DNA from: an uncultured Bryobacterales bacterium
GTDB taxonomy: Bacteria > Acidobacteriota > Terriglobia > Bryobacterales > UBA6623
Assembly: GCA_958295955.1 (NCBI GenBank)
Contig: OY282420.1
Coordinates: 2,618,435 to 2,682,434, forward strand
Direction: 5' to 3'
Length of the DNA: 64,000 bases
Shown here: positions 35,684 to 44,175 of the stretch, in pieces
Position numbering within the stretch: position 1 is the stretch's first letter
Layout: the number at the start of each line of letters is the position of its first letter
Notes under the pieces: generated by a model
What the model saw: only the letters and a program-made list of their open reading frames with translations
Database searches by the model: none
Told to the model about the DNA's origin: nothing
Program-made: the position numbers and the translations under genes

Positions 35684-36469
35684 GTGCCGTCCCGCGAAAG
35701 CGAAGCCCTGATTTTGCGCAGCTATCCGTTTCGCGAAGCCGACCTCGTCGTGAGCTTCTTCGCGCGCGACCGGGGCAAGCTGCGGGGCGTCGCGCGCGGC
35801 GTCCGCCGCCCCAAGAGCCGCTTCGGCTCGTCGCTCGAACGCTTGGCGCACTCCCGGCTTTTCTACGTGCAAAAGGACACGCTGGAGCTCGTGCGCCTCG
35901 ACCGCGCGGAGTTGCTGGGGCCGCCGGCGTTGCTGCGGGCGGACTACCCGACGAGCGTCGCCCTCGACTTGATCGCCGAGACGGCCGAGCGGCTCTTGCC
36001 CGAGCACGAGCCGAGCGACGCCCATTTCCGGCTGTTGAAGATTGTCGTCGAAGAGTTCCGGCGAGGCATCCTGGAACAGTCCCGAGGCGGCGGCCCGGCG
36101 GACGGCAAGATCGCCGACCGGGCGCAGCGCGCGCTGCTTTATTACCTGTTGTGGGCGGTGCGCCTCGGCGGCTGGCTGCCCGCGCTCGACCGCTGCATCG
36201 TCAGCGGCGAGCCGCTGCCGCCCGACGGCACGGTTTACTTCAGCCGCTCGCGGCCGGGACTGTTCGACAAGCGCTATAAAAACCGCGAAGCCTGCGCCAT
36301 GGCCCCGGAATCCCGCCGGCTCGCCGCGCGGATGCTGCGCGCCAAGCCGGCCGAGATCGCTGCCGAGCGCCGCAACGCCGCGGATCTGCGGCGCTTCCTG
36401 GTGCAGCGCGTGGAGGCGCAATGCGAAGGCGCTCTGTACAGCGCGGCCGCTTTGGATGCGCTCGCCTGA
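35684..36469 (+). CDS. recO: RecO, DNA repair mediator
   Basis: 261 residues from GTG 35684. The N-terminal OB fold, ESEALILRSYPFREADLVVS and FFARDRGKLRGVARGVRRPK, is diagnostic for RecO, which loads RecA with RecR at gapped DNA. The helical part follows (ALDLIAETAERLLPEHEPS). The usual C-terminal four-cysteine zinc cluster is reduced: only single cysteines in LDRCIVSGE and EACAMAPE remain. Possible -10 sequences (AATAGT/TAGTGC) lie just before the GTG. Confidence 0.9.
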   Translation: MPSRESEALILRSYPFREADLVVSFFARDRGKLRGVARGVRRPKSRFGSSLERLAHSRLFYVQKDTLELVRLDRAELLGPPALLRADYPTSVALDLIAETAERLLPEHEPSDAHFRLLKIVVEEFRRGILEQSRGGGPADGKIADRAQRALLYYLLWAVRLGGWLPALDRCIVSGEPLPPDGTVYFSRSRPGLFDKRYKNREACAMAPESRRLAARMLRAKPAEIAAERRNAADLRRFLVQRVEAQCEGALYSAAALDALA

Positions 36470-36498
36470 CGGCGCCGCCGCCGCCGCCGCCGCTCGGC

Positions 36499-36504
36499 TA
36501 AACT
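36499..36504 (+). promoter_or_regulatory. -10 box for the exported unknown at 36512, leaderless
   Basis: TAAACT with its last T 7 bases before ATG 36512. No Shine-Dalgarno is present. Confidence 0.5.
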
Positions 36505-36511
36505 GAGAACC

Positions 36512-37618
36512 ATGCAGGCCCTGCGCGTTGCCCGCCGCTTGCCGGCCGCTTGCTTGGCGGCCGCGCTCGTTCTGGCCGCGCAAACCGCCCTCGACTACGA
36601 CCGGCTGCGGGATTTTCTCAAGTCGTCCATCGAGCAGGGTTTCAAAGACAAGCAGATCGCCAACTACCTGAAAACCCAGAAATTGAAGTTCGCCCTGAGC
36701 GACAAGCTGATCGAAGAGTTCGTCGGTTGGGGCATCGGTCCCAGGACGCTGCAAGCGCTCGAAGCGCTGCAGCCGTTGACCGCCGGCCTGCCCGCGCCGC
36801 GCCTCGTTGCCGAAACCGGCCGGCGGACCCAACAGCCGCCCCCGCCGTCCCTCGAAGAGCAGCGGCGCATCGTCGCCGAGGCCCGCGCCAACGCCAAGGC
36901 ATATACCGCCGGCCTGCCGGATTACATGTGCCTGCAACTTACCCGGCGCTACGTCGACCCCAGCGGCCTGGAAATGGATTGGCTCAAGTACGACGAGATC
37001 AAGACGCGCGTGAGCTATGTCGAGGGCAGGGAACGCTACGAGTTGCTCAGCGTCAACGACCGCGCCTCGAGCAAGTCGTTCGACCAACTCGGAGGGGCCG
37101 TCAGCAGCGGCGAATTCGGCTCGACCCTCGCCGGCCTCTTTGCCCTCGAAACCAACGCGGCATTCACCTGGGCGCGCCACTCGCTCTTGCGGGGGCGTCC
37201 GGTTTACGTCTTCAACGTGGAAGTGCAGCGCAGCCGCTCGAGTTGGTCGCTGACCTCTCACGGCGCCGCAGAAGGACTCCCGGAGCGCACCATCCGCACC
37301 GCCTACAAGGGTCTCGTCTATATCGACAAGCAATCCGAAAGGGTGCTGCGCATCGTGATGGAAGCGCGCGGCATCCCCCGCGATTTTCCCATGCAGGAGG
37401 CCCGCTCGCGCCTCGACTACGACTTCATCGACATCAGCGGCCAAGACTTCCTGCTGCCGCTCAAGGCGCAAGTTTTCATGCGCGACGGAAAAATACTCAG
37501 CCGCAATGAAGTCGAGTTCCGGCTCTACCGCAAGTTCACCGTCGAAGCGACGATCTCGTTCGAGGAGATCGAAGACATCCAGCCGTTGCCTGCCGAAGAG
37601 CCCGAGACTCCCCGCTGA
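36512..37618 (+). CDS. exported protein of unknown function
   Basis: 368 residues. A signal peptide (about 1-24, LAAALVLAAQTA) is followed by a helical region (DFLKSSIEQGFKDKQIANYL), a proline-rich linker near residue 110, and a C-terminal beta-rich domain with EIKTRVSYVEGRERYELLSV, KGLVYIDKQSERVLRIVMEA and VEFRLYRKFTVEATISF. The last blocks recall lipid- or lipoprotein-binding half-barrels of LolA/LppX type, but I cannot place it. One cysteine (DYMCLQL) is conserved-looking. It stands alone between recO and a tRNA gene. Confidence 0.7.
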   Translation: MQALRVARRLPAACLAAALVLAAQTALDYDRLRDFLKSSIEQGFKDKQIANYLKTQKLKFALSDKLIEEFVGWGIGPRTLQALEALQPLTAGLPAPRLVAETGRRTQQPPPPSLEEQRRIVAEARANAKAYTAGLPDYMCLQLTRRYVDPSGLEMDWLKYDEIKTRVSYVEGRERYELLSVNDRASSKSFDQLGGAVSSGEFGSTLAGLFALETNAAFTWARHSLLRGRPVYVFNVEVQRSRSSWSLTSHGAAEGLPERTIRTAYKGLVYIDKQSERVLRIVMEARGIPRDFPMQEARSRLDYDFIDISGQDFLLPLKAQVFMRDGKILSRNEVEFRLYRKFTVEATISFEEIEDIQPLPAEEPETPR

Positions 37619-37637
37619 TTCCCCGCTTTGGACGCGA

Positions 37638-37714
37638 TGGCAGGCGCGCCAGGACTCGAACCTGGGACCCTCTGCTTAGAAGGCAGATGCTCTATCCGAC
37701 TGAGCTACGCGCCC
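37638..37714 (-). tRNA. tRNA-Arg (anticodon TCT)
   Basis: The reverse strand from 37714 folds as a complete cloverleaf: acceptor GGGCGCG with CGCGCCT (G1-U72 wobble), a D arm with AGCTCAGTCGGAT-AGAGC, anticodon stem TCTGC/GCAGA around CTTCTAA (anticodon TCT), and T arm CCAGG-TTCGAGT-CCTGG. Discriminator G and CCA are encoded. 77 bases. Confidence 0.95.
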
Positions 37715-37848
37715 GTTCCTGCGCCGCGGCGCCTTGCTTAGTCTAACAAGCGTCTTGTCCGGCAAGAGGCGGGGCCGAGCGGACGGCAACCGCTTGCAGG
37801 CAATGCGCTAAGATCGCGTAAGGTCGAAACCGTCCGCAAGATACCGAC

Positions 37849-38793
37849 ATGAGCCGCTCGTGGGAACCCATACGCGACTATGACGCCGCGCCGGAAGAGC
37901 TTGCGCAAAGCGAGTTGCGGACTCTGGAAAACGTGTGGCGGGAGCAGCGCGAACGGCTTGAAAGGCGGAACGAGTTCCAGCAGTTCAACGAACGGCTGAA
38001 GCGCGAGTGGGCTATCGAAACCGGCCTGATCGAGCGGCTGTACGTCCTCGACCGCGGCATCACGCAACTGTTGATCGCGCGCGGCATCGACGCTTCCTTG
38101 ATCCCGCACGGCGCGGTGAGCAATCCCGAGGCCGTAGTTTCCATGATCGGCGATCACCAGGCGGCAGTGGACGGCATCTTCGATTTCGTCAAGGGCCGCC
38201 GCGTCTTGTCCACCGGCTATATCAAGGAAATGCATGCCCTCATTACCCGTCATCAGCATACGGTGGAAGGCGAGGATCAATACGGCAGGAAAACCGGAGT
38301 TCCCTTGATTCGCGGCGACTACAAACGCCTGCCGAACAATCCCCGGCGGCCGGACGGCGAGATGCACGAGTATTGTCCGCCGGAACACGTTGCCGCGGAG
38401 ATGGACCGTTTGATCGCCATGCACCGCAGTCATATGCACGCCCCGCCCGAGGTAGAAGCCGCTTGGCTGCATCATCGGTTCACGCAAATCCATCCTTTCC
38501 AGGATGGCAACGGGCGTGTTGCGCGCGCTCTGGCGACGTTGGTTCTGATCAAGAGCGGCTGGTTTCCGCTGGTCGTGCGCGATCGGGACCGCGGCGCATA
38601 CTTCTCTGCCTTGGAGACCGCGGACGCCGGCAACCTTGCAGACCTGGTCCGGTATTTTGCGGATATACGGAAAGGCGAGTTCATCGCAGCGCTGAGCATC
38701 GCGCGGGACGTGCCGGAGTCCGCCCGGGCGGAAGATGCGATTCGCGCCGTGCGCGGAGATCTGCAGCGAAGAAGATCGAGCGCCAAGGGGTAA
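37849..38793 (+). CDS. Fic-family protein AMPylase
   Basis: 314 residues with the Fic motif H215-PFQDGNGR-223 in HHRFTQIHPFQDGNGRVARA. The histidine deprotonates the target hydroxyl, the aspartate binds magnesium and the loop binds the nucleotide. Upstream, EWAIETGLIERLYVLDRGIT and LSTGYIKEMHALITRHQHTV are typical of the FicD-like family with HEYCPPEHVAAEMDRLI. These enzymes transfer AMP (some UMP or phosphocholine) to Ser, Thr or Tyr of proteins. An inhibitory S/T-x3-E-G/N motif is not clear. No adjacent FicA-type antitoxin is visible, so a stand-alone regulator is more likely than a toxin-antitoxin pair. Confidence 0.9.
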   Translation: MSRSWEPIRDYDAAPEELAQSELRTLENVWREQRERLERRNEFQQFNERLKREWAIETGLIERLYVLDRGITQLLIARGIDASLIPHGAVSNPEAVVSMIGDHQAAVDGIFDFVKGRRVLSTGYIKEMHALITRHQHTVEGEDQYGRKTGVPLIRGDYKRLPNNPRRPDGEMHEYCPPEHVAAEMDRLIAMHRSHMHAPPEVEAAWLHHRFTQIHPFQDGNGRVARALATLVLIKSGWFPLVVRDRDRGAYFSALETADAGNLADLVRYFADIRKGEFIAALSIARDVPESARAEDAIRAVRGDLQRRRSSAKG

Positions 38794-38889
38794 GGGCTCG
38801 GTTGCCGTTCCGCGAGTCGGGCGCCGCCGGCGCTTCGGCGGCTGCTATTCTCATTGCATACGCCGAGAGCGGCCGCTACGGGGGTGGTC

Positions 38890-40989
38890 ATGCAGTGGAT
38901 TCGAAGAAAACGTCTCATTGACTGCTCGGCCGTTTTGGCCGTGTCGTTGGCCTGCGCGGCCGCGCCTGAGTTGCGCGCCCACGAAGGCGCCGCCGCCGTT
39001 GTATCGGGCGCCGGCTTCGTCGCCGAGCAACCGGTGGCGCCGAACTCGATCGCCGCCGTGTTCGGGGGCGAGTTCGCGGCGCAAACCACGGTTGCCCCTG
39101 CCGGGGCCGAGTTGCCCTATGAACTCGACTCGGTCTCGGTCGTCATCGAGGACAGCGCCCAAGTCGAGCGCCGCGCAAGAATCTTCGCCGTTACGCCGGC
39201 GCAGCTCAACATCCTGATTCCCGACCTGCCCGCGGGCACGGCGCACGTGCGGGTGATGCGCGGCGGCGCGTCCGTGGCCGATGGGGAATTCGAGGTCCGG
39301 CTCGTCAGCCCGGGGTTGTTTTCCGCCGCGAATACCGGATCGGGACTGGCGGCTGCGGTCGCCGCGCGCGCGAATGCCGACGGAACCCAAAGCCATGAGA
39401 ACGTAGCGGTTTACAATGCCGAGCGCGGGGCGTGGGAGCCGCTGCCGGTCAACCTCGCCGCCGGCCAAGTCTATTTGAGCTTGTTCGGCACGGGCCTGCG
39501 CAGCGGCTCGGAGCTTGCGGCGGCGGTCGGCGGAGTTCCGGTTGACGTGGCCTATCACGGCGCGCATGCACGCTTTCCCGGTCTCGACCAGGTCAATATC
39601 GGCCCCTTGCCGCTCGAGTTGAGCGGCAGGCCGGCCGTCGACATCGTGCTGACCGTCGACGGGATCGAAGCCAACAAGGTGCAGGTCGCGTTCTCCCTCG
39701 GCGGCGGCGAAGCGGTCACTTTCAACAACCGCATCGTCCGCCTGTTCCAGGCGCGCTGCCAGGTCTGCCATCACCCGGGCGAGGTCGCCCCGTTCTCGCT
39801 CATGGACTACGCCTCCGCCAAGCCTTGGGCGCAGGCGATCAAGCGGGAAACCGCCGCCCGCCGCATGCCGCCCTGGAAACCGGTTCCGGGGCACGGCGAG
39901 TTCATTGACGAGCGTCGCCTGGAGCAGGCCGAGATCGACCTCATCGCGCGCTGGGCGGACGCCGGCGCCCCGCAAGGAGACCCGGCCGACCTGCCCGAGC
40001 CGCTGGTTTTCAATGAGCAATGGACGCTCGGCGAACCGGATCTGATCCTGGAGACTCCCGAGTACGCGCCCGACCCGAATGCCGAAGACGATTACCGCTG
40101 CTTCAGCATTCCCGTGCCGACAACCGAGGCCAAGAGCATCGTCAAGGTCGAGGTGCGGCCCGGCAACCGCGGCATCGTCCATCATCTGATCCTGTTCGGC
40201 GACCCGACCCATCAATCGGCGGCGCTCGAAGCCCGAACGAGCGACGGAAAACCGGGATACCAGTGTTTCGGCGACGCGGGGTTCAACTTCGGGGGCGTTC
40301 CGGGCGTGGAATCGGTGATGCAGGGCGGCTGGGTGCCCGGCTACCGCCCCCAGGAGTTGCCCCCGGGCTCAGGCTACTACCTGCGTCCGAATGCGCGCAT
40401 CGCGGTGCAGATCCACTACCATCCCGACGGTACGCCGCAGAGCGACCGCACCCGCGTCGGCCTGTACTTCGCCGATGAATTGACCGCCGAAAACGCGCAG
40501 GTCGTGCCGGTGTTGAATACGCGGTTCACGATCCCGCCCGGAGAGAAAAACTACGAAGTGACCGCCGAGCTCGATTTGGACGGCGCGCAGTACCAGCTGC
40601 TCGACGGCGTTCTGCGCAGCCTGGGCAAGGGCGGACTCTATCCCGCCGAGGTCATTTCCGTGTTGCCGCACATGCACCTGCTCGGGCGGGAAATCCGCAT
40701 GGACAGAGTCTCCGCATCGGGCGAGGAGACGCCGATGGTCTATATCGACGATTGGGACTTCGACTGGCAGGATTGGTACTCCTACGCCGAGCCTTTTCAA
40801 CTTCAGCGGGGCGATACGCTCAGGGTGCGCGCCCGGTACGACAATTCGGCGTCAAACCCGCGCAATCCCAACAATCCCCCGGTGGCGGTCGGCTGGGGCG
40901 CGGGGACCAACGACGAAATGTGCCTCGTCTTCATCCTTGCCAAGATCCCCGATATCTGCGCGTCGCCGCTCGTTGCCTGCCCAAGGTAA
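38890..40989 (+). CDS. TIGR03437 domain / cytochrome c / copper type II monooxygenase fusion
   Basis: 699 residues from ATG 38890, giving the signal peptide MQWIRRKRLIDCSAVLAVSL. Residues about 45-285 match the TIGR03437 'Solibacter' domain: ARIFAVTPAQLNILIPDLPA and LSLFGTGLRSGSELAAAVGG. A haem c site C290-QVC-H294 follows, then a copper type II monooxygenase-like part with H431-H432 (VHHLILFGD), H509-Y-H511, H594-M-H596 (LPHMHLLGRE) and M677 (NDEMC). Order and spacing mirror the two copper sites of peptidylglycine hydroxylating monooxygenase. It probably oxidises an organic substrate in the periplasm with electrons passed through the haem (inference). TIGR03437 is N-terminal here rather than in its commoner C-terminal place. 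Confidence 0.8.
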   Translation: MQWIRRKRLIDCSAVLAVSLACAAAPELRAHEGAAAVVSGAGFVAEQPVAPNSIAAVFGGEFAAQTTVAPAGAELPYELDSVSVVIEDSAQVERRARIFAVTPAQLNILIPDLPAGTAHVRVMRGGASVADGEFEVRLVSPGLFSAANTGSGLAAAVAARANADGTQSHENVAVYNAERGAWEPLPVNLAAGQVYLSLFGTGLRSGSELAAAVGGVPVDVAYHGAHARFPGLDQVNIGPLPLELSGRPAVDIVLTVDGIEANKVQVAFSLGGGEAVTFNNRIVRLFQARCQVCHHPGEVAPFSLMDYASAKPWAQAIKRETAARRMPPWKPVPGHGEFIDERRLEQAEIDLIARWADAGAPQGDPADLPEPLVFNEQWTLGEPDLILETPEYAPDPNAEDDYRCFSIPVPTTEAKSIVKVEVRPGNRGIVHHLILFGDPTHQSAALEARTSDGKPGYQCFGDAGFNFGGVPGVESVMQGGWVPGYRPQELPPGSGYYLRPNARIAVQIHYHPDGTPQSDRTRVGLYFADELTAENAQVVPVLNTRFTIPPGEKNYEVTAELDLDGAQYQLLDGVLRSLGKGGLYPAEVISVLPHMHLLGREIRMDRVSASGEETPMVYIDDWDFDWQDWYSYAEPFQLQRGDTLRVRARYDNSASNPRNPNNPPVAVGWGAGTNDEMCLVFILAKIPDICASPLVACPR

Positions 40990-41040
40990 CGGGCAAGCCG
41001 CCGGCAGCGGCGCGCGGGCCGTTGAAGAAACGCGGAGGAG

Positions 41041-41117
<77 letters not shown>

Positions 41118-41221
41118 ACTTCAAGATAGCACAACCGCAAAGCCGCTTGCGCGCCCGGCGGATAATAAAAATAGTGAAGGGCAAGACCGCGGGCGCGGGC
41201 ATGCAAGGCGCCGCGGATTGC

Positions 41222-41227
41222 TAGACT
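41222..41227 (+). promoter_or_regulatory. -10 box for the Gfo/Idh gene
   Basis: TAGACT preceded by TGC, with its last T 9 bases before ATG 41237. Here the interval also holds AAAGGAG, so both leaderless and Shine-Dalgarno use are possible. Confidence 0.45.
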
Positions 41228-41236
41228 AAAGGAGTT

Positions 41237-42502
41237 ATGCCCGACTCGATAACCCGCCGCACGTTCGTTTCTTCGTCCGCCGTCGCCGCTCCCGCGCTGC
41301 TCTCCGCCCAATCTTCCGGCTCCAAGGTCAATGTCGGTTGGGTCGGACTCGGCAACCGCGGCGGCAAGCACATCCGCACCCTGATGAAGGTCTCCAAGGA
41401 CGACGCCCGGGTCAAGGCCATCTGCGATACTTTCAGCCCGCGTCTGGCGAAAACGAAGGACGACGTCATTACCGATCAAGGCTCCGCGCCGGATACCTAC
41501 GACGACTACTACAAGATGCTCGAAGACAAGTCCATCGACGCCGTCTTCATCATGACTCCCGAGCATCTGCACCACGAAATGGCGCTGGCGGCGCTCGACG
41601 CGGGCAAGCACGTTTATTGCGAAAAGCCCTTGGCGCACACCATCGAAGAGGGCGTCGATATCGTCAACGCCGTCAAGAAGACCGGCAAGAAGTTCCAGGT
41701 CGGCACGCAGCGCCGCAGCTCCCGCGTCTATGCCAAGGCGCGCGAAATCTACGAGTCCGGCGTGCTGGGCAACGTTGTTTACGCCAAAGCCTTCTGGTAC
41801 CGCAACAGCCCGCTGACCAACCCGGCCTGGCGCTATGCGATTCCCGACGACGCGGCGCCGGCGAACACCGATTACAAGCGTTTCCTGGGGCCCGCCCGCA
41901 ACACGTCGTTCAACAAGCAGCGCTACTTCCAATGGCGCCTCTACTGGGATTATTCCGGCGGCATCTCCACCGACCTGCTCGTCCACCAGACCGATGCGCT
42001 GCACATGATTACCGGCCGGCATTATTGCGAGTCCGTCGTCTGCAACGGCGGCATCCATCACTGGATTCAGGACGACCGCGAAGTTCCCGACACCGTCACG
42101 GCCGCATACGAATACGACGACCATTTCCATATTTCCTATTCGGCCGCCTTCAGCACTTCGCACTACGGCTACGGCGAGCAGCTTTGCGGCAGCGAAGGCA
42201 CGATGGAAATCATGGGCATGCGCTATCTCAACGTGTATCCCGAAAAGGCCCGCGGCCTGCCCGAAAAGGTCTCCTCGCGGCCGGAAATGCACTTCGACGC
42301 GCGCAAGGACTTCAACGAAACCAACTCGACCAACGACCACATCAAGAACTTCATCGACGCCGTCGCGCACGGCGCGAAGCTGAACTGCCCCGTGGAATTA
42401 GGCCACGAAGCGGCGATTACCGGCCACCTGGCCACCATGGCGCTGCGCAAGGAAAAGAAGGTTTTCTGGAACCAGCGCGAGGGGACGCACCACTTCGGCT
42501 GA
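41237..42502 (+). CDS. Tat-exported Gfo/Idh/MocA-type oxidoreductase
   Basis: 421 residues. The Tat signal ITRRTFVSSSAVAAPALLSA is followed by an N-terminal Rossmann domain, VNVGWVGLGNRGGKHIRTLM, and the family signature CEKPLAHTIEEGVDIVNAV, whose EKP lysine is catalytic. The C-terminal GFO_IDH_MocA domain includes YSGGISTDLLVHQTDALHMI. Members oxidise or reduce sugars and inositols with tightly bound NAD(P). Exported forms are common in polysaccharide-degrading bacteria. The final codons CACTTCGGCTGA are repeated once just after the stop. Confidence 0.9.
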   Translation: MPDSITRRTFVSSSAVAAPALLSAQSSGSKVNVGWVGLGNRGGKHIRTLMKVSKDDARVKAICDTFSPRLAKTKDDVITDQGSAPDTYDDYYKMLEDKSIDAVFIMTPEHLHHEMALAALDAGKHVYCEKPLAHTIEEGVDIVNAVKKTGKKFQVGTQRRSSRVYAKAREIYESGVLGNVVYAKAFWYRNSPLTNPAWRYAIPDDAAPANTDYKRFLGPARNTSFNKQRYFQWRLYWDYSGGISTDLLVHQTDALHMITGRHYCESVVCNGGIHHWIQDDREVPDTVTAAYEYDDHFHISYSAAFSTSHYGYGEQLCGSEGTMEIMGMRYLNVYPEKARGLPEKVSSRPEMHFDARKDFNETNSTNDHIKNFIDAVAHGAKLNCPVELGHEAAITGHLATMALRKEKKVFWNQREGTHHFG

Positions 42503-42514
42503 CACTTCGGCTGA
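42491..42514 (+). repeat. 12-bp tandem duplication of the Gfo/Idh gene end
   Basis: CACTTCGGCTGA, the last four codons including the stop, occurs twice head to tail at 42491-42502 and 42503-42514. Confidence 0.85.
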
Positions 42515-42530
42515 CGGGGCGCGTCACAGC

Positions 42531-42641
42531 GGGTAATCACTGTGGGTAATCGCCCGGGATGCGCCATTCAAAGCGAAGGAACACGAAGGAACGCGAAGGA
42601 AAGGGGCGTCACTGCGGGTAATCGCCCGGGATGCGCCATTC
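42531..42641 (-). repeat. duplicated 3' end of the neighbouring sulfatase gene
   Basis: A 26-base sequence starting GGGTAATCGCCCGGGATG is present at 42544-42569 and again, 72 bases on, at 42616-42641. A shorter GGGTAATC copy lies at 42531-42538. The copy at 42616 holds the last codons of the sulfatase (EWRIPGDYPQ on the reverse strand), so the extra copies lie just past its stop. Confidence 0.85.
42571..42600 (+). repeat. three 10-bp units between the duplicated sulfatase ends
   Basis: AAGCGAAGGA, ACACGAAGGA and ACGCGAAGGA follow one another without gap. Confidence 0.75.
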
Positions 42642-44090
42642 CGGGGGCGCCCGGAACAAGGAGCCTTCCCGCCCCTGGTTGTAGGGCGGCACCGCATCCG
42701 CCGGCTGCAGCGCCCGGAATTCCTTGATTTTCGCGTACATCTCGGCCGTTTTCTGCGGATGCTCGGCGGCAACGTCGCGTTCCTCGGCCATGTCTTCGTC
42801 GATGCGGAACAGCATCCGCCGCCGCCGCGCATCGTCCGCCGCTTCGTCGGTGACGGCCGGCCCCAGCACGATGAGCTTCCAGGCGTTCGTCATGTAAGAG
42901 ATTTGCTCCGTCTCGGGTCCGGCCTGGCCGATGTAGTTGAAAAGCTCGCGGTCGAGGCTCTGCCGTTCGCCGGTCAGCACATCGAGGATGTCCAGCCCGT
43001 CGAGCGGTTTTCCGCCGCTGTCGGCCACGCCCGCGAGGCGCATCACGGTGGGCAGCACGTCGATGTTGGCCAAGGGCGCGTCGATCACGCTCCCGGCGGC
43101 GATCTTGCCCGGCCAGCGCGCCGCGGCCGCCACGCGGATGCCGCCCTCGAAAACCGAAGCCTTGGCCCCGCGCAACGGAGCGTTTTCCCCGACTCCGCCC
43201 ACGCCGCCGTTGTCGGAGGAAAACAGCACGAAGGTGGAAGCGGCGATTCCCGCTTCGTCGAGCGCGTCCAGAATACGCCCGACGCCCCGGTCGAGCGCAT
43301 GCGTCATCGCCCCCAGGATGCGGCGGTTGGCCAACCGCCGCTCGGCTCCCGCAGGCGCATTGACTTGAGCCGCGCCCGTCCAATTGCCTTCCGCCGCGGC
43401 GAGGTCGGCGTACAACGGCAGATCTTCCTCTTGCGCCTGGAACGGGCTGTGTACGGCATTGAAGGGGACATAGCACAGGAACGGCGCATCGCCCGCCGCC
43501 TGCTTTTCGATGAAGCGCGCCGCCGCCGCGGCGATCAGGTCGGTCGAGTAGCCTTCGTCGTAATTCGACTCGTACCCGGCATGCCAATCCAACTCGCCTT
43601 CGCGCTCGTGGGTAAAGTAGTCGATCGCCCCGTTGTAGTGGCCGTAAAATTCGGTAAACCCGCGCCGCAGCGGATGGTATTGCAGCCCGCCGTGCCCCAG
43701 GTGCCACTTGCCGAAGACGCCCCGGCGCTCGTATCCGGCGGTCGCCAGCACGTCCGCCATCGTCGTTTCGGAAGTATCCATTCCGCCGTCGCGCCACGGA
43801 GGATAAACCGCGCGCATGGCGCCGAAGCGGATCGGATAGCGGCCGGTCATCAGCCCCGCCCGCGTCGGCGAGCAGACCGGCGCGACGTAATAGCGGTTGA
43901 GTTGCGCTCCCTCGGCCGCGATGCGGTCGATGTTGGGCGTGGGAATGTTGCCGCCGTGAAAGCCGACGTCCGTCCAGCCCAGGTCGTCGGCGAGCAGGAT
44001 CACGATGTTGGGCTTGGCGGCTTGCGGTTGCGGGTCGCCGCCGGAGCAGGCAGCCGCGAGGAGCAACGAAAAGAGCGATGCATAACGCAT
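42609..44090 (-). CDS. lipoprotein sulfatase
   Basis: 493 residues from ATG 44090 (MRYASLFSLLLAAAC, lipobox cysteine 15). Two further ATGs lie within 18 bases upstream, but 44090 sits 7 bases after a TATGAT -10 box and gives the cleanest signal. NIVILLADDLGWTDVGFHGG has the metal aspartates. The formylglycine site is C73-S-P-T-R, followed by AGLMTGRYPIRFG, and VLFSSDNGGVGG is a later ligand loop. Arylsulfatase type; substrate unknown. Its terminal codons have been copied downstream into the gap to the Gfo/Idh gene. Confidence 0.9.
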   Translation of the reverse strand: MRYASLFSLLLAAACSGGDPQPQAAKPNIVILLADDLGWTDVGFHGGNIPTPNIDRIAAEGAQLNRYYVAPVCSPTRAGLMTGRYPIRFGAMRAVYPPWRDGGMDTSETTMADVLATAGYERRGVFGKWHLGHGGLQYHPLRRGFTEFYGHYNGAIDYFTHEREGELDWHAGYESNYDEGYSTDLIAAAAARFIEKQAAGDAPFLCYVPFNAVHSPFQAQEEDLPLYADLAAAEGNWTGAAQVNAPAGAERRLANRRILGAMTHALDRGVGRILDALDEAGIAASTFVLFSSDNGGVGGVGENAPLRGAKASVFEGGIRVAAAARWPGKIAAGSVIDAPLANIDVLPTVMRLAGVADSGGKPLDGLDILDVLTGERQSLDRELFNYIGQAGPETEQISYMTNAWKLIVLGPAVTDEAADDARRRRMLFRIDEDMAEERDVAAEHPQKTAEMYAKIKEFRALQPADAVPPYNQGREGSLFRAPPEWRIPGDYPQ

Positions 44091-44097
44091 GGCCATG

Positions 44098-44103
44098 ATC
44101 ATA
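44098..44103 (-). promoter_or_regulatory. -10 box for the sulfatase at 42609-44090, leaderless
   Basis: Reverse-strand TATGAT with its last T 7 bases before ATG 44090. Confidence 0.45.
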
Positions 44104-44175
44104 ACGCCGCCGAGCGGCCGGCGGTATGCTCGTGTAGGGAACGGCCCGTCATCTGCGACGCGCCGCCGGAGCGCG

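Noticed and set aside
35555-37471. Long reverse-strand open frame extending the DUF4097 gene upstream to about 900 codons
   Set aside because: The extension lies antisense to recO and the 36512 gene, has Arg/Gln/Glu-rich low-complexity composition, and a good Shine-Dalgarno plus signal peptide mark the true start at 35554.
37638-38793. Integration of the Fic gene at the tRNA-Arg as a small island
   Set aside because: The Fic gene lies on the 5' side of the tRNA, no integrase or repeated tRNA end is visible, and its composition matches the neighbours.
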